NCBI GenBank assembly: GCA_032622095.1
Contig: CP136068.1
Location: 183,152,796 to 183,216,795 of the forward strand
Direction: 5' to 3'
From: Siphonodentalium dalli
Taxonomy: Eukaryota; Mollusca; Scaphopoda; Gadilida; Siphonodentaliidae
Length of the DNA: 64,000 nt
Shown: positions 30,201-45,200 of the stretch, piece after piece
Position numbering within the stretch: the first letter of the stretch is position 1
How the letters are laid out: each line of letters begins with the position of its first letter
Made by a program: the position numbers and the translations under genes
Notes under the pieces: model-generated
What the model saw: only the letters and a program-made list of their open reading frames with translations
What the model was told of the DNA's origin: nothing
The model's database searches: none

Positions 30201-33200
30201 GGTGAAGATAAATACTGGTAGGCCAAAGTATTATATTATATGTGAGGCTCCCTATGTGAGACTCGCATATATAAGATAATGAATTGGCACATGGTTTAAT
30301 CTAATAGAAATCCAAATTGATTTTGTGAGGGGGGTGATATGAGAAGCAATACATGATTAGGTGATACAGCGTAATGGGTACAAACGATGCATTCATGGAT
30401 GTGCACTATCAAACAATGGGCGACCGAAGTAAAGAGCCTTTAACCATGTGCCAATGCATTCTCTTATATATGCGAGTCGACCATAGGTAAAAAAGTTTTG
30501 TTTTAGGCCAATGCATTCTCTTATATATGCGAGGCGACCTATGGTCGACTCGCATATATAAGAGAATGCATTGGCACAGGACATAACTGAAACCATCACA
30601 ATGTGGTCAATGAGCCGGTTCCAATGATATCCATATTTGTATGGTTTTATTGAGACAGACCCAAGATAATTTAGGCTGTTGCAGCTTTATTTGGCCGTTT
30701 TTGGCCATTTTGTTGGGTAAAGGGTTAACACTAATGGTGGCTAGGATGGTGGCTAGTGGTATATTGTCAAGTAACAAGTATTAAAGTGGGATTAAAGAAG
30801 TCCAGACATGGTATTTGAAGGTATACTCATAATTATTTAGAAAGTTAGATGTTAAATAAAACAAAAATAATCATTAATTGTGAGACCAGAAAATGTGGAT
30901 TTCATTTGGCCGAATTTTCTTTTCATTTTGTCAAAAGAAATAAGAATTGGCCACAAAATTGGCAAAAAGATTGGGTCCAGCGTGATCACTGCCTAACAGT
31001 ATTTACCTTGACTGCAAACTAGTGCATTCTTTTATATATGCGAGGCTCCCTATGTGAGATATACACTGCTTAACATTATTTACCTTGGCTGCAAGCTAGT
31101 GCATTATTTTATATATGCGAGGCTCCCTATGGGAGACTCGCCTAAATAGGAGAATGCACTGCCTAACAATATTTACCTTGACTGTAAACTAGTGCATTCT
31201 TTTATATATGTTTTATGGTTTATGCCAATAGGGCAAAGGGGTTGTATCAGACCTGATAACTTAGGGCAATGTACACAATCATCACACCGACACACCGAGC
31301 AGGCATATAACAACCAACGTGGTGGGCCGACTGGTAACCGGAAGGCGTGAACCCACGGCTATCTAGAAGTCAACAAAAATGGTTAGGATAGTAGAACGGT
31401 TGATTATTCATCGGTTATGAAACTGTTTTAATCACGCGATAAACGTATAGGGCAGATACGAGTATATATTAAGTATATAGAATAGTTATATACCCATGTA
31501 GTTACATAACTGTATAGACCAAGGTTATCCTAGTAAATACGACGAGTAGTTACTCATAAATATAGTTATCGTATTTCGTAGGATGAATATGTAAATTCCT
31601 AAACATATGGTTATGATATACATTACCCCTCCCCATTTCACAGCTATGAGGTAGAGTACCCCATAAAAGATTGTGCTCAGCGTATTGACTGCCTAACAAT
31701 ATTTACATTGACTGTAAACTAGTGTATTCTTTTATATATGCGAGTCCCCCTATTGGAGATTCGCCTAAATAGGAAAATACACAATATATTTAATGCTGCA
31801 CCAGCACAGCTCCTGCCTTTAGAGGGTTAAAGTGACATATCTGACTTGTGTTAATTCTTGCTCCTGGATGTTTTCTTCAGGATGGCTGGAAGACTATAGT
31901 GATGCAGATGGATGGTAATCTTCTCTACGGATCGGTATCTAATGGTGGATCAAATTCAATGGCTGCCTCAGGTATATATCATATCCCTTACGAATCAAAG
32001 ATAACCCAGGCTTCGTGTATATGCATATACCTCACAGATCAGTATAAACCCAGGCTTCATGTATAAATATATACCTCACAGATCAGTATAAACCCAGGCT
32101 TCATGTATATATATACCTCACATATCAGTATAAACCCAGGCTTCATGTATATATATACATCACATATCAGTATACACCCAGGCTTCATGTATATATATAT
32201 ATATATACCTCACAGATCAGTATAAACCCAGGCTTCATGTATATATATATACCTCACAGATCAGTATAAACCCAGGCGTCATGTATATATATACCTCACA
32301 GATCAGTATGAACACAGGCTTCATGTATATATATATATACCTCACAGATCAGTATAAACCCAGGCTCCATGTATTTATATATATACCCCACATATCAGTA
32401 TAAACCCAGGCTTCATGTATATGTATATACCTCACAGATCAGTATAAACCCAGGCTTCATGTATATGTATATACCTCACATATCAGTATGAACCCAGGAT
32501 TCAGGTATATATGTATACCTCACAGATCAGTATAAACCCAGGCTTCATGTATATATATACCTCACAGATCAGTATAAACCCAGGCTTCGTGTATATGTAT
32601 ATACCTCACATATCAGTATAAACCCAGGCTTCATGTATATGTATATACCTCACATATCAGTATAAACCCAGGCTTCGTGTATATATGTATATACCTCACA
32701 AATCAGTATAAACCCAGGCTCCATGTATTTATATATATACCCCACATATCAGTATAAACCCATGCTTCATGTATATATATACATCACATATCAGTATAAA
32801 CCCAGGCTTCATGTATATGTATATACCTCACAGATCAGTATACACCCAGGCTTCATGTATATGTATATATATATACCTCACAGATTAGTATGAACCCAGG
32901 ATTCAGGTATATATGTATACCTCACAGATCAGTATAAACCCAGGATTCATGTATATATATACCTCACAGATCAGTATGAACCCAGGCTTCATGTATATAT
33001 ATATACCCCACAGATCAGTATAAACCCAGGCTTCATGTATATGTATATACCTCACAGATCAGTATGAACCCAGGATTCAGGTATATATGCATACCTCACA
33101 GATCAGTATAAACACAGGCTTCATGTATATATATACCTCACAGATCAGTATGAACCCAGGCTTCATGTATATATATATACCTCACATATCAGTATACACA

Positions 33201-36200
33201 CAGGCTTCATGTATATATATATACCTCACACATCAGTATAAACCCAGGATTCAGGTATATATATATACCTCACAGATCAGAATAAACCCAGGCTTCATGA
33301 ATATATATATACCTCACAGATCAGTATAAACCCAGGCTTCATGTATATATATACCTTACAGATCAGTATGAACCCAGGCTTCATGTATATATATATACTT
33401 CACATATCAGTATAAACCCAGGCTTCATATATATGTATATACCTCACAGATCAGTATAAACCCAGGCTTCATGTATATGTATATACCTCACAGATCAGTA
33501 TGAACCCAGTCATCAGGTATATGTATATACCACACAGATCTGTATAAACCCAGGCTTCATGTATAAATATACCTCACAGATGAGTATAAACCCAGGCTTC
33601 ATGTATATATATACCTCACATATCAGTATAAACCCAGGCTTCATGTATATATATACCTCACAGATCAGTATAAACCCAGGATTAATGTATATATATATAT
33701 ATACCTCACATATCAGTATAAACCCAGGCTTCAGGTATATATATATCTCACATATCAGTATAAACCCAGGCTTCATGTATATATATATACCTCACAGATC
33801 AGTATACACCCAGGATTCGTGTATATGTATATACCTCACAGATCAGTATAAACCCAGGTTTCATGTATATATATACCTCACAGCTCAGTATAAACCCAGG
33901 ATTCATGTATATGTATATACCTCACAGATCAGTATAAACCCAGGCTTCATGTATATATATATACCTCACATATCAGTATAAACCCATGCTTCATATATAT
34001 ACATATACCTCACAGATCAGTATAAACCCAGGCTTCATGTATATATATACCTCACAGATCAGTATAAACCCAGGCTTCGTGTATATATATACCTCACAGA
34101 TCAGTATAAACCCAGGATTCATGTATATATATACCTCACATATCAGTATAAACCCAGGCTTCAGGTATATATATATATACCTCACAGATCAGTATAAACC
34201 CAGGATTCAGGTATATATATATATACCTCACAGATCAGTATAAACCCAGGTTTCAGGTATATATATATATCTCGCATATCAGTATAAACCCAGGCTTCAT
34301 GTATATATATATACCTCACAGATCAGTATAAACCCAGGCTTCATGTATATATATACCTCACAGCTCAGTATAAACCCAGGATTCATGTATATGTATATAC
34401 CTCACAGATCAGTATAAACCCAGGCTTCATGTATATATATATACCTCACATATCAGTATAAACCCATGCTTCATGTATATACATATACCTCACAGATCAG
34501 TATAAACCCAGGCTTCATGTATATGTATATACCACACAGATCAGCATAAACCCAGGCTTCATGTATATATATACCTCACAGATCAGTATGAATCCACGCT
34601 TCATGTATATATATACCTCACATATCAGTATAAACCCAGGCTTCATGTATATGTATATACCTCACAGATCAGCATAAACCCAGGCTTCATGTATATATAT
34701 ACCCCGACAGATCAGTATAAACCCAGGCTTCATGTATATATATATACCTCACAGATCAGAATAAACCCAGGCTTCAGGTATACCTCACAAGGCAGTTCAC
34801 CGTAATGTGTCTTAAAGACAACAGCGATGTAGTCCTCAATAAAACACATGTCTCTACATTCATTTCTTCTATGTATGTAAGGGACCTGCACGTATTTGCA
34901 ATGCATTCCTTGTCTATCTATCCCATAGCAGGATGTGATCCCCCAGTGGATGAATTAGATGATGCTAGCCCGCGTTGCATGTCTGGCCTGTCGGGGCTAA
35001 ATTCACACTATGGGGACCTAATTCTGCAAATGTCCGGTAGCATATGTTTAGGCCTGTTCATCACCGACACATTTTTTGCAAATTTTGGGAAGGGTGATGA
35101 TGTAATAGTTTGATGCAGTCGATATATTTGTCACAACATGCGTCTTTTATTTTTTAAAAAGTTTTTATTGATCAAAATAAATGTATATAAATATATATTG
35201 TAACTAAATTTGCAAAAAGATGATCCTTTCACTCACATGCTCTTTCACTCGTGGCAAGTCTATAATTATACACGCTTCTTATATGGGTCCCGCAAGCTAT
35301 GTTAGAGATATATTTAGTCAAAGAGCTAATTGGTCCAATGTTTATAAGATATTAATTGTATATATAGCTCTTTGTTGAGTAAAATGGGATCTTGATTGAT
35401 GTAGAAATAAGTTTTTTCCCTTTCTGCAACATGCATATTGCCTACAATTATATACCTTACTTATTTATTTAAATTCGCACAGTATGTTTTGTCGCTCAGT
35501 TTTGAATTTCGTGTAAGATTTGTATCTGGTAACAGTTTCAGTTCTTAATGGTTCATGAAGGTACTTGTCTATAAGAGCAAGCGACGAGCATTGAAATCGA
35601 GTTGAGTGTAACTGCATTAACATTTTGTTGGTGATTATATGCTCTGAACAATCATTATAATATTCAAATGCATCGCTATGGACATCATTGAAATTATCTA
35701 TAAAGAATTAAAAACACAACCTCATAGGTTTTTTACCCTGTGCCAATGCATTCTCTTATATATGCGAGTCGACCATAGGTCGCCTCGCATATATAAGAGA
35801 ATGCATTGGCCTAACAATTTTTTATCATTTTTATTTAAATAAATGTTTCTTACAATTTTTAGGACATAAAATAAAAAAACATCCATTACCCTGCAGGGAG
35901 CCCCACACATATATAGAAGCATATATAAGAGTGTCGTCTGCTCATGAGAATGCATTGGCACAGGGTAAAACAAATCCCGATACATGTAGGGTGATTGACT
36001 TTGAGAAAATCACTATTTAGCTGCGTGTATTTTAAATAGTTGGGTTGACATACATGTATTTAACTCAGGTTGTATGACCATGGTTCACTCCAGTGTTGTT
36101 GATATGTAGACATGGTTTCATGTCCCTTCGTCATGGAATATATGTATATTTCTTATACAAGCATTGTAATATCAAAGATGTTACCTTGATTTACATATGA

Positions 36201-39200
36201 ATAATGGTCTTGAGATTGGATATGCCCGCATGTAAATATAATTGACTGTTCAGTCCAATTTTCCATAATCAATGTAACTCATGTATGCATGTACAGCCCT
36301 CTGAGTTTCCCTGTTGTTTGTATAAACTCAGGAGTACATTGTACTATGTTTCGCTCACTTATAACTTCGCGCACCCATGGCTCGCGAAAAATAGTGCTGC
36401 ATGAATTAAAATACGAGTAAGGTTTTATCTAAGAATTGGTTCACGTATAGGTATCGTCAAAAAGCCGACATGAGAATATTATTTTTAACCCAGGCTGCCT
36501 AGTATATTATAACTAATCGGTAACTTGTGTCGGGATGGACACGATTGTGAGTGCGCAAATAAATATATCGGTAGTTAGTGTCACATGATCGCGTCACAAA
36601 TCTGTCTTGTTTCATTTCAACCTATATTGTTAATAATGATCAGCTGCAATACATTTCGGAGGACTTTAATAATCAGCACGTCTGTCCACGTGCGATGGAA
36701 CATGATTGTGTCCATCCGAGGTTGTCCTCATTATAACTTCAAAACAGAATTTCTTGATATATGGTAATGGTTCACATTTGTTGTGTAATAATTCAATGGT
36801 TGTGTAATAATTCAAGTGTTATCTCGTCGAAACCGTCTTATAATAATGGACTTATTTTATCCATTACACAACCCATGTGCGCTTCTGATGACCACCTGGC
36901 CTAATTTTATTGTCTGGCATACCCAACTTTCCAATTGTGACATGTTTCGGCCTGGTCGTAGTAATTCATTCTCAAAAATAGTGCACTGTGCGCTCTCACA
37001 CTGCCTAGCGACATTCACAGATCAGAATTATTTGTATTTATGATATTATTTAACAATAAACTATTTATCTGTACCTATTGTTTAGTTAATTTATGCCATT
37101 TAGTATGTTCAATTATACATGGTTGACTTATAAATTATTATCATCATTATATGCGCTCAACTATACCCAATACTGTACATTGATTACGTGCATGTAGTGA
37201 TTTAAGACTTACCCCCACTACCCATGGAGTGTCCTACTACCCTTGAATATTAGTATACGCATCTGGTTGCAGTCCATTTAATATCCATTTGTTAATTGTG
37301 TTGACAGTATTACTGCAGTGTTTTATAACTTTATCTTTATACAATTTTGGCCATGTTCAAGATACTTCACCAGGGACTTCACCATTGCTATCATTTAACC
37401 ATGAGAGAAAAAACATCCATTACCCTGCAGGGAGCCCCACACATATATAGAAGCACATAGAAGAGTGTCGTCTGCTCATGTTTGTCTGGGGCTCTGTCTG
37501 GGTGAAATTATAAAATTGTTAAAGAATACAAGAAAAAAATATTAAAATTGTACAAAATGGTTAGGCCAATGCATTCTCTTATATATGCGAGGCGACAAAT
37601 GGTCGACTCGCATATATAAGAGAATGCATTGACACAGGATAAAAAAATCCCGACTTCCGACTGGAATGAGAGCAGAATTTCAAATTGAGTATTCCGCCGC
37701 CATGCCACCGATTCTCTTCTTTATATTTGGTTGACATACCTTTAGAGTCCTTGTGACTTACTCCACAACATGTATCCAGGAAATGGAATCACCTGTATGC
37801 ATACCAGTAGTTTAGGACTTACCCTCATTCTAGCGGTTTCCTAGCAACCCTTGAATTATTACACAACATCATTTCTTGATAAATGGTTCACATTTGAGAA
37901 GATGCGCAGGCCAAGTTTGAAATTGGTCACGGTTCAATTATTTTTTTTATGGAGTTATGTCCCTTTTTCAACTTAGAAATCGCTGTCATGGGTTGTCTCC
38001 CATATATAAGAGAATTGCACTGGCTTACAAGGTCAAATGTAAATATTGTTAGGCCAATGCATTATCTTATGTATGCAAGACTCGCATATATAAGAGAGTG
38101 CATTGGCACAGGGTTTTGTCCAAATTTCAGGAACCTCCAGTCATGGAACGGTTATTTGTGACCCGCCATATCAAATCATGTCGTAAGTCGTGATTGTTTT
38201 ACCCCGTGTCAATGCATTCTCTTATATATGCGAGTCGACCATAGGTCGCCTCGCATATATAAGAGAATGCATTGGCCTAACAATTTTTTTACAATTTTAA
38301 TTATTTTTTCTTGTATTCTTTAGCAATTTTATAATTTCACCCACACAGAGCCCCAGACAAACATGAGCAGACGACACACTTCTATATGCTTCTATATGTG
38401 TGTGGGGCTCACTGCAGGGTAATGGATGTTTTTTTATTTTATGTCCTAAAAATTGTAAGAAACATTTTATTTAAAAAAAATGATAAAAAATTGTTAGGCC
38501 AATGCATTCTCTTATATATGAGAGGCGACCTATGGTCGACTCGCATATATAAGAGAATGCATTGGCACAGGGTAAAAAAATCCCGACTTACAACTGGATT
38601 TGATATGGCGGGTCACATATAAAGTATATAAAACAAGACACTCTCACATGCGATATTGGTTTCTTTCAAAATTGTTTTAAAACACAGTAATTCCCATGGT
38701 ATGTTGTTCACAATTGAGAAATCACTGTTTTCGTTTTGTCCGCATGGTAACTTGAGCAGTATTCAAAAAGATGTCTTGATATTTACTACTTGTTTTACAT
38801 TTGAGAAGACACAGTCCAAGTTTGAATTTGGTCATGGTCTGACGATTTTTGACTAAGTTATTTATGCCCCTTTTTTTTACTTAGAAATCGCTGTTTTCAA
38901 GTTGTCTGCTTGGTAACTTGAGCAATATTCAACAGAATTTCTTGCTATTTGGTATATGGTTCACTTTTGAGAAGGCGCAGGCCAAGTTCTAATTTGGTTA
39001 CGGTTCGATGATTATTGATGGAGATTGCCCTTATTTCACTTATAAATCGCTGTTTTTGTGTTATTTGCGTGGTAATTTGAGCAATATTCAACAGAATTTC
39101 TTAATATTTGGTATGTAGTTCTCATTTGAGAAGACGCAGGCCAAGTTTGATTTTAGTCATGGTCCAGTGGTTTTTGATGGAGTTATACCCTTTTTTTACT

Positions 39201-42200
39201 TTGAAATCGCTGTCTTCGGGTTGTCTTCATTGTAACTTGAGCAGTCTTCAATATAATCTCTTGATATTTGTGTGTGATTCACCTTTACGAACACACAGGT
39301 CATTGTCCAGTTGGAGTAAAATTTTGCCAAACGTGAATTCTTGGTTCTTAAAAAAAGCCTACGTCCCAAAAAGCCATCTCAATTTGGGGGACTTGGGGTC
39401 CAGAGCCTTTTATTTATAATATATTTAATAGTTGTTACTTAAAATGGTTTGCACTCCAAAATGCACCTAATAAGCTTTTGAATTTTCCTGGTATTGAAAT
39501 ATACACGTAGGTATATAAATACATGAACTACCTATTTACGAGCATTATATGGCCCCGAAAGACGCATTGAAGTAATACACAATACAAATCTGACCCCACA
39601 AATCTGACCCCAATCAAATTCAGCGTTTTTGATAGTATTCATTGAAATTCTGGAATCAGAAATGGAATAATGGCTACTGTCCAGATATAATATTGTGTTT
39701 TCTTAACATGAAACTATTTAAAAACATCTCGCACTGCTTTCTCTTCATTTTCATCATTAAAATTATGTAGTGGCATAAACGTTAAATTTCAGAGTGATGC
39801 CAACTCTAAATCTTCTTCCCATGGTCTACGTGTGCATTTTTCCGCGACCGCTCATTAAACAATTGAACTTGTACAAACGAAATGATTAGCAGTTTTGACA
39901 ATTTTCAAGCAGGATTAATTTTAGAACAATTATGCCATGCAAAGCCAATTTCCTGTTTCTCATGCCAAAAAAAATGAAAATCATACACGCTTGCACTTTA
40001 TATTATTGTTATTTATGGGGCACATGCCGATGAACCACTCAACATCCGCCTTGGCTAGCTAATATAGTATTACTGAGTCTCCAGATGGACTTTTATGATT
40101 TTTGAATAGGCTTTTCATTTGATCAGTTTAACGTCCCAGAAGATTTGCAAATTACGGCCGTCCTATAGCTACAACTCCTTGCTCATTCGCATATTCTGTC
40201 ATAATTCGATATCCTTACACTGATAAAATGTTTGTATGTTTCAATTGTTATCAGAACATTGAGCACAACAGAAACAAATTGTTTTTATATGTATTTTTAC
40301 GGACACGATACATACTCGCAATCAGGCCAAAATACCTAAATTCCAAGGCCTTAAAATATGGTGCCAGATATTTGCAGATAGAGGTCCCCAGAGAGTGAAT
40401 TTAGAGATGCTACCCCGCACAGTAGGATAACAAATTATTGTAATTACCTCTTGGCTGCTATATGTCAGTACTGAGTACGGACATCAAATGTCACGCCATG
40501 TGCTATACAGTAATGCACTAAGTAATCGACTCCTTAAACACAGCATAATTATTGGTAACTTTTCAGGATTTAGTCGGAAATATGGCTTGTTGCCATTCAT
40601 CGGAAAGCTCTCTGTGAGAACTTTCCGATGAATGGCAACAAGCCATATTTCCGACTAAATCCTGAAAAGTTACCCATAATTCTGCTGTGTTTAAGGAGTT
40701 GATTACCTATGGCATTACTGTACGTCTGTATTGAGTACGGATCTACTTCAGCACACTAGCTTTCGGCCTTTATTCATAACTGGAACTCAGAGATTGGTGC
40801 ATCGGAACAACTCTATCTCGAAGTTTCAAACAGTATATGATGATTAACGATTGTGAGTGGTTACAGCCTTTCAACTGAGTCAGTTTTATATTTGTGATAT
40901 TTCCTCTGGAAAATAGCCATAACATCAACGACCTAGCGCACGACATCATGTCATTATCAGTGAAGAGGTTTACAGGGCTTGAGACTGTAATGCCCTAAAT
41001 AATCGACTCCTTAACCACAGCAGAATTATGGGCAACTTTTCAGGCTCTTGTCGGAAATATGGCTTGTTGTCATTCATCTCACTGAGAGCTTTCCGATAAA
41101 GGGGCAACAAGCCATATTTCCGACCAAATCCTGAAAAATTACCCATAATTCTGCTGTGGTTAAGGAGACGATTACTTAGGGCATTACAATACAAGATTTT
41201 GTGTTGCAGGACAGATAGAAATACAGTCATGTGCCTTATTTGTTGGGTATGGACACAACCTTGATTACTTCAAAGGACAGATAGACTATGTGAGTTTTAT
41301 CAAGATATATAATACTTATTAGTAAATACATGTTTATATCTATCAGCACATATACCTGTGGGTGTTTCTCTATCACCTTGGCTGGTCAAAATGACAATAA
41401 ACAGCATGTTATTAAATAATATTGATTTAAACTTCCATGGCGGGAGCTGCACTGTTGCACTGAATATTATTGTGTTATTATCAGTTGATATATTGTAGGT
41501 GGTCGCACACATCCTACCTTTATAATTTATGTCATTACCACCTCTGAATGGGGTGGATTTATGCAGATATGTTGAATTTTATTTATTGCATCTGCTACAT
41601 GTTCTGGTGTTATGTGCATATATATACGAATATCACATGACCTGTATGGTCATAATAGGGTTTTTGCTGGCCATCTTGAATTTGCACCAGCATGTCTGCA
41701 TTTCAGATATATCCAGGTTTACAATGGAATAAATGGCTAATGTAAATACTGCATATGGTAGCTTTTTGTATGTTGTGTCAATAGTGCTAATGTGTGTTGG
41801 TACTTGATTAGCACATGATATGGCTGTTCTTCTTATGACCACCTTTGAAAATGCCACACGGCCACTGAAAGCTATATGTATATTTTCGTACAACATATCT
41901 ACCAAGCAAGTTTCCAAGTTGAGACAATTTTGTTTTGATGAAACCCATATTATACAGAGTAATGTCACAACCAAAGAAATAAGCTTGTTTGAACTGGTAT
42001 TACTTCAAACAATATATCCACCCTAGAAATTGTTTTCCAGTATTGTACGTTAACATAATCCCTCCCACCTCACCTAGCCCAACATTGTTATATAACTAAG
42101 TATACACTTGCGAGTCATATCTGGGTATCATATATATTTATTCTATTACAACAAGTGCAGCACAAAGCATGGCATATGCCTCCGATCCTCAGTTTCGAGA

Positions 42201-45200
42201 GTGGCAATACGAAGTACTAGTATGGATGGAGAATTATTTTTATGTTCTGAACCCAAGAGGTGGGTATCCCTTCTCCTTAAACTGGGATACGTCAAAGCAC
42301 AACCAATTCCAATGACCTTTGCCCATGTTACAAGCTGAAATGTCCATACGGATACAAAATTAAGAAATTCAGAAACAAGGGCTTCACAAATTTTAAAGTC
42401 AAACAAAGCCCTTACATTTGGTAATAATGAATAGACGAAACCTGTAGTAAGCCCGTATCCTTTCCATTAGCTGTGCTATCATTATGCCAAAGAACAACAA
42501 AACCCAAGCTGAGATGCTGTGCTGTACTGTGCGGAGAGTCAGGACGGGTTGTTCCAGAGTTGTGCGTGTACATGTTGTCCCCCTTTGCGAGTCGTAATCG
42601 TGGAATGCTTTAGTGTGGGACAATGTCATGTTTGTGTGGGGAAATTGATGTCACCGATGTGACACATTTGAGAGAGATGCTCGTGGCCATAGTGAAAGTG
42701 ACTGAGTTGTGATTAAGAAAATTAGACGAGGATGATCCCACAGGGAGATACTATCACTTGAATATCCTATGAATGGTCATTTGTAGGATATTCAAGTGAC
42801 TGAGTACCTTCATGGGGGATCATCATCGTCTAATGTTATAACATTGTTTTAGTTACTTCTTCCCTTCTGTTTAGTTTCTTGCAGAAGATAAAATTCATAA
42901 TCGAGGTGACTAATGAGTTATCACCACCAACCTTAACTGGGGAACTTCTATCTGATCCAAGGTCTCCCATAGCAGTTGAGGCCTATGTAGAATGCGATTC
43001 CCAGAGGTGATGCTAGCCAGCCATTCAAGGCTGGATCACTGGCTGAAATTGATGCTCTTACCATGTTTATTCCAATGTCGCCTTATGTCGCTGAACTTTT
43101 TATTACAGTGGTTTGATTCAAAATTCGATTCAATGCAAAATCTCCCCCCTTCCTAATTTGAATCTAAAAACGATTCTATGAAACATGAGAGATTTGCGGT
43201 AGTCTACCTGTATCTTGCATGTACGTATATGACGGGAGTGTATCTGTATTTTGTATGTACGTATATGACGGGAGTCTATCTGTATCTTGTATGTACGTAT
43301 ATGACGGGAGTCTATCTGTATCTTGTATGTACGTATATGGCGGGAGTCTATATGTATATTGTATGTACCTATATGGCGGGAGTCTATCTGTATCTTGTAT
43401 ACATATATGTACGTATATGACTTATGCTTTTTGATATAGTTAGTGTACAGTGATGCCCTAGATAATCGACTCCTTAACCACAGCAGAATTATGGGTAATT
43501 TTTCAGGATTTAGTCGGAAATATGGCTTGTTGCCATTCATCGGAAAGCTCTCACTGAGAGCTTTCCGATGAATGGCAACAAGCCATATTTCTGACTAAGT
43601 CTTGAAAAATTTCCAATAATTTTGCTGTGGTTAAGGACTCCATTATTTAGGGCATTAATGTATACTATAAAATTAATATGTTATTTATCTGACACCCGCA
43701 TCGATCCTCATAAAAAACGTTGCCCCTGAGTGTTTTTTATGGCCCACCAAAAATAAAAAATAAACCATCCTGCTGCTCGTTAACAATTGATGGACTACTG
43801 ACCATAGACTTAGATAGACAGATTAGCTGTATCTACCTATTGTTCTGACCTCCTTTAAATTAAAGAACGAGATTTGATCACTGTTTGGTGGAAGAACTTT
43901 TGGCATATATATCAACGTCAAGACAATGGCAATGCTACCAGCAAGTCATCAGTTACAGTTGCTATTTTTAGACAACACCATAGATATCGCCGTTAGTGGT
44001 ACGAAAGTAATCCAGACATTTGCTCAATGCCTGTGGTCGACTGGAACGGGCGCGCCTGTGACATGTATGCAGAAATGAAAGTTTCTTTATAAAACAAACT
44101 ACAATTGACATCATACGCAATGATCTCCACCTAAAGTGATATGGAATTAAATAATTTACAATTAATAAATTGTTGTTGCCTGGTGACTATTGATGTCATA
44201 ACACTTGTGTTTTTGTCATTGCTTTAAGTTACCCTCACACCATAGCGTATGCTGAAACCTATGAGTTGCGTGTAAAAAATATTTGTATACGCACCAAATA
44301 CAAGCGAAATCAACAATTTTGTCAATTCTGTAACCTATTCGACCTATGGGTTGCGTGTGAGTTGCGTGTGGGTTGCGTGTGGTTGCGTGTGGGTTGCGAA
44401 CTGAACTTATGATTCCCCCAATATCTGCGATCGCCGGCATACGAGTTGCGTGTGAGTTGCGTGCATAACTTACGAGTTGCGTTTGAGTTGCGTTCAAAAC
44501 TTACAAGTTGCGTTTGACCTGCGTGCTAGTTGCGTGGTATTTGCGACCAGATTAAACTGATGTCCAATAACAGCAAGAGGTAGCTCCATGTTGTCACCTC
44601 GGAGGTCCACCAACAACTGACACGGATCTAGAAAAGGCCCACTATTTATACCATTTCTCAACACGCATGCAGTACGCAACTAACACGCACCTCACACGCA
44701 ACTAATATGTTGGATACGCAGGGCATAGGTTGGGAATACGCTGGGAATAAACACAATATGTTGGGGGTACGCTACACACGCAACAGGATCACAACAGGCA
44801 CGCAACACGATCACAAAATGATCGCAACAGGGACGCAACACGATCGCAAAATGATCGCATCAGGTACGCAACACATTCGCAACATGTACGGTACCAAAAC
44901 CTGGCCAGATACCTAAAATTTGGACCTGCGATCACCTGCGTTCATAACTTATGAGTTGCGTACCTGTTGCGATCGTGTTGCGTGCTTAGCGTACATGTTG
45001 CGTCCCTGTTGCGTATAAATTGATCGCAGGCATTCGCAGAGAATTATTGAACATGTTCAAAATTTCGAACTTACTCTGCGTGTGTCTGCGATCACCTGCG
45101 TGCTTGTTGCGTACTTCAAACCTATAAAACTTATTAGTTGCGTGTGAGTTGCTTTCGGAACTTATGACCACTATTTTTTATTCGCAACCATACGCAACTG

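Noticed and set aside
33087-34243. Open frames with repeated INPGFMYIYTSQIS or KPGFILICEVYIY peptides
   Set aside because: Translations of the ~44-bp minisatellite in intron 6; frames shift with TA-tract length.
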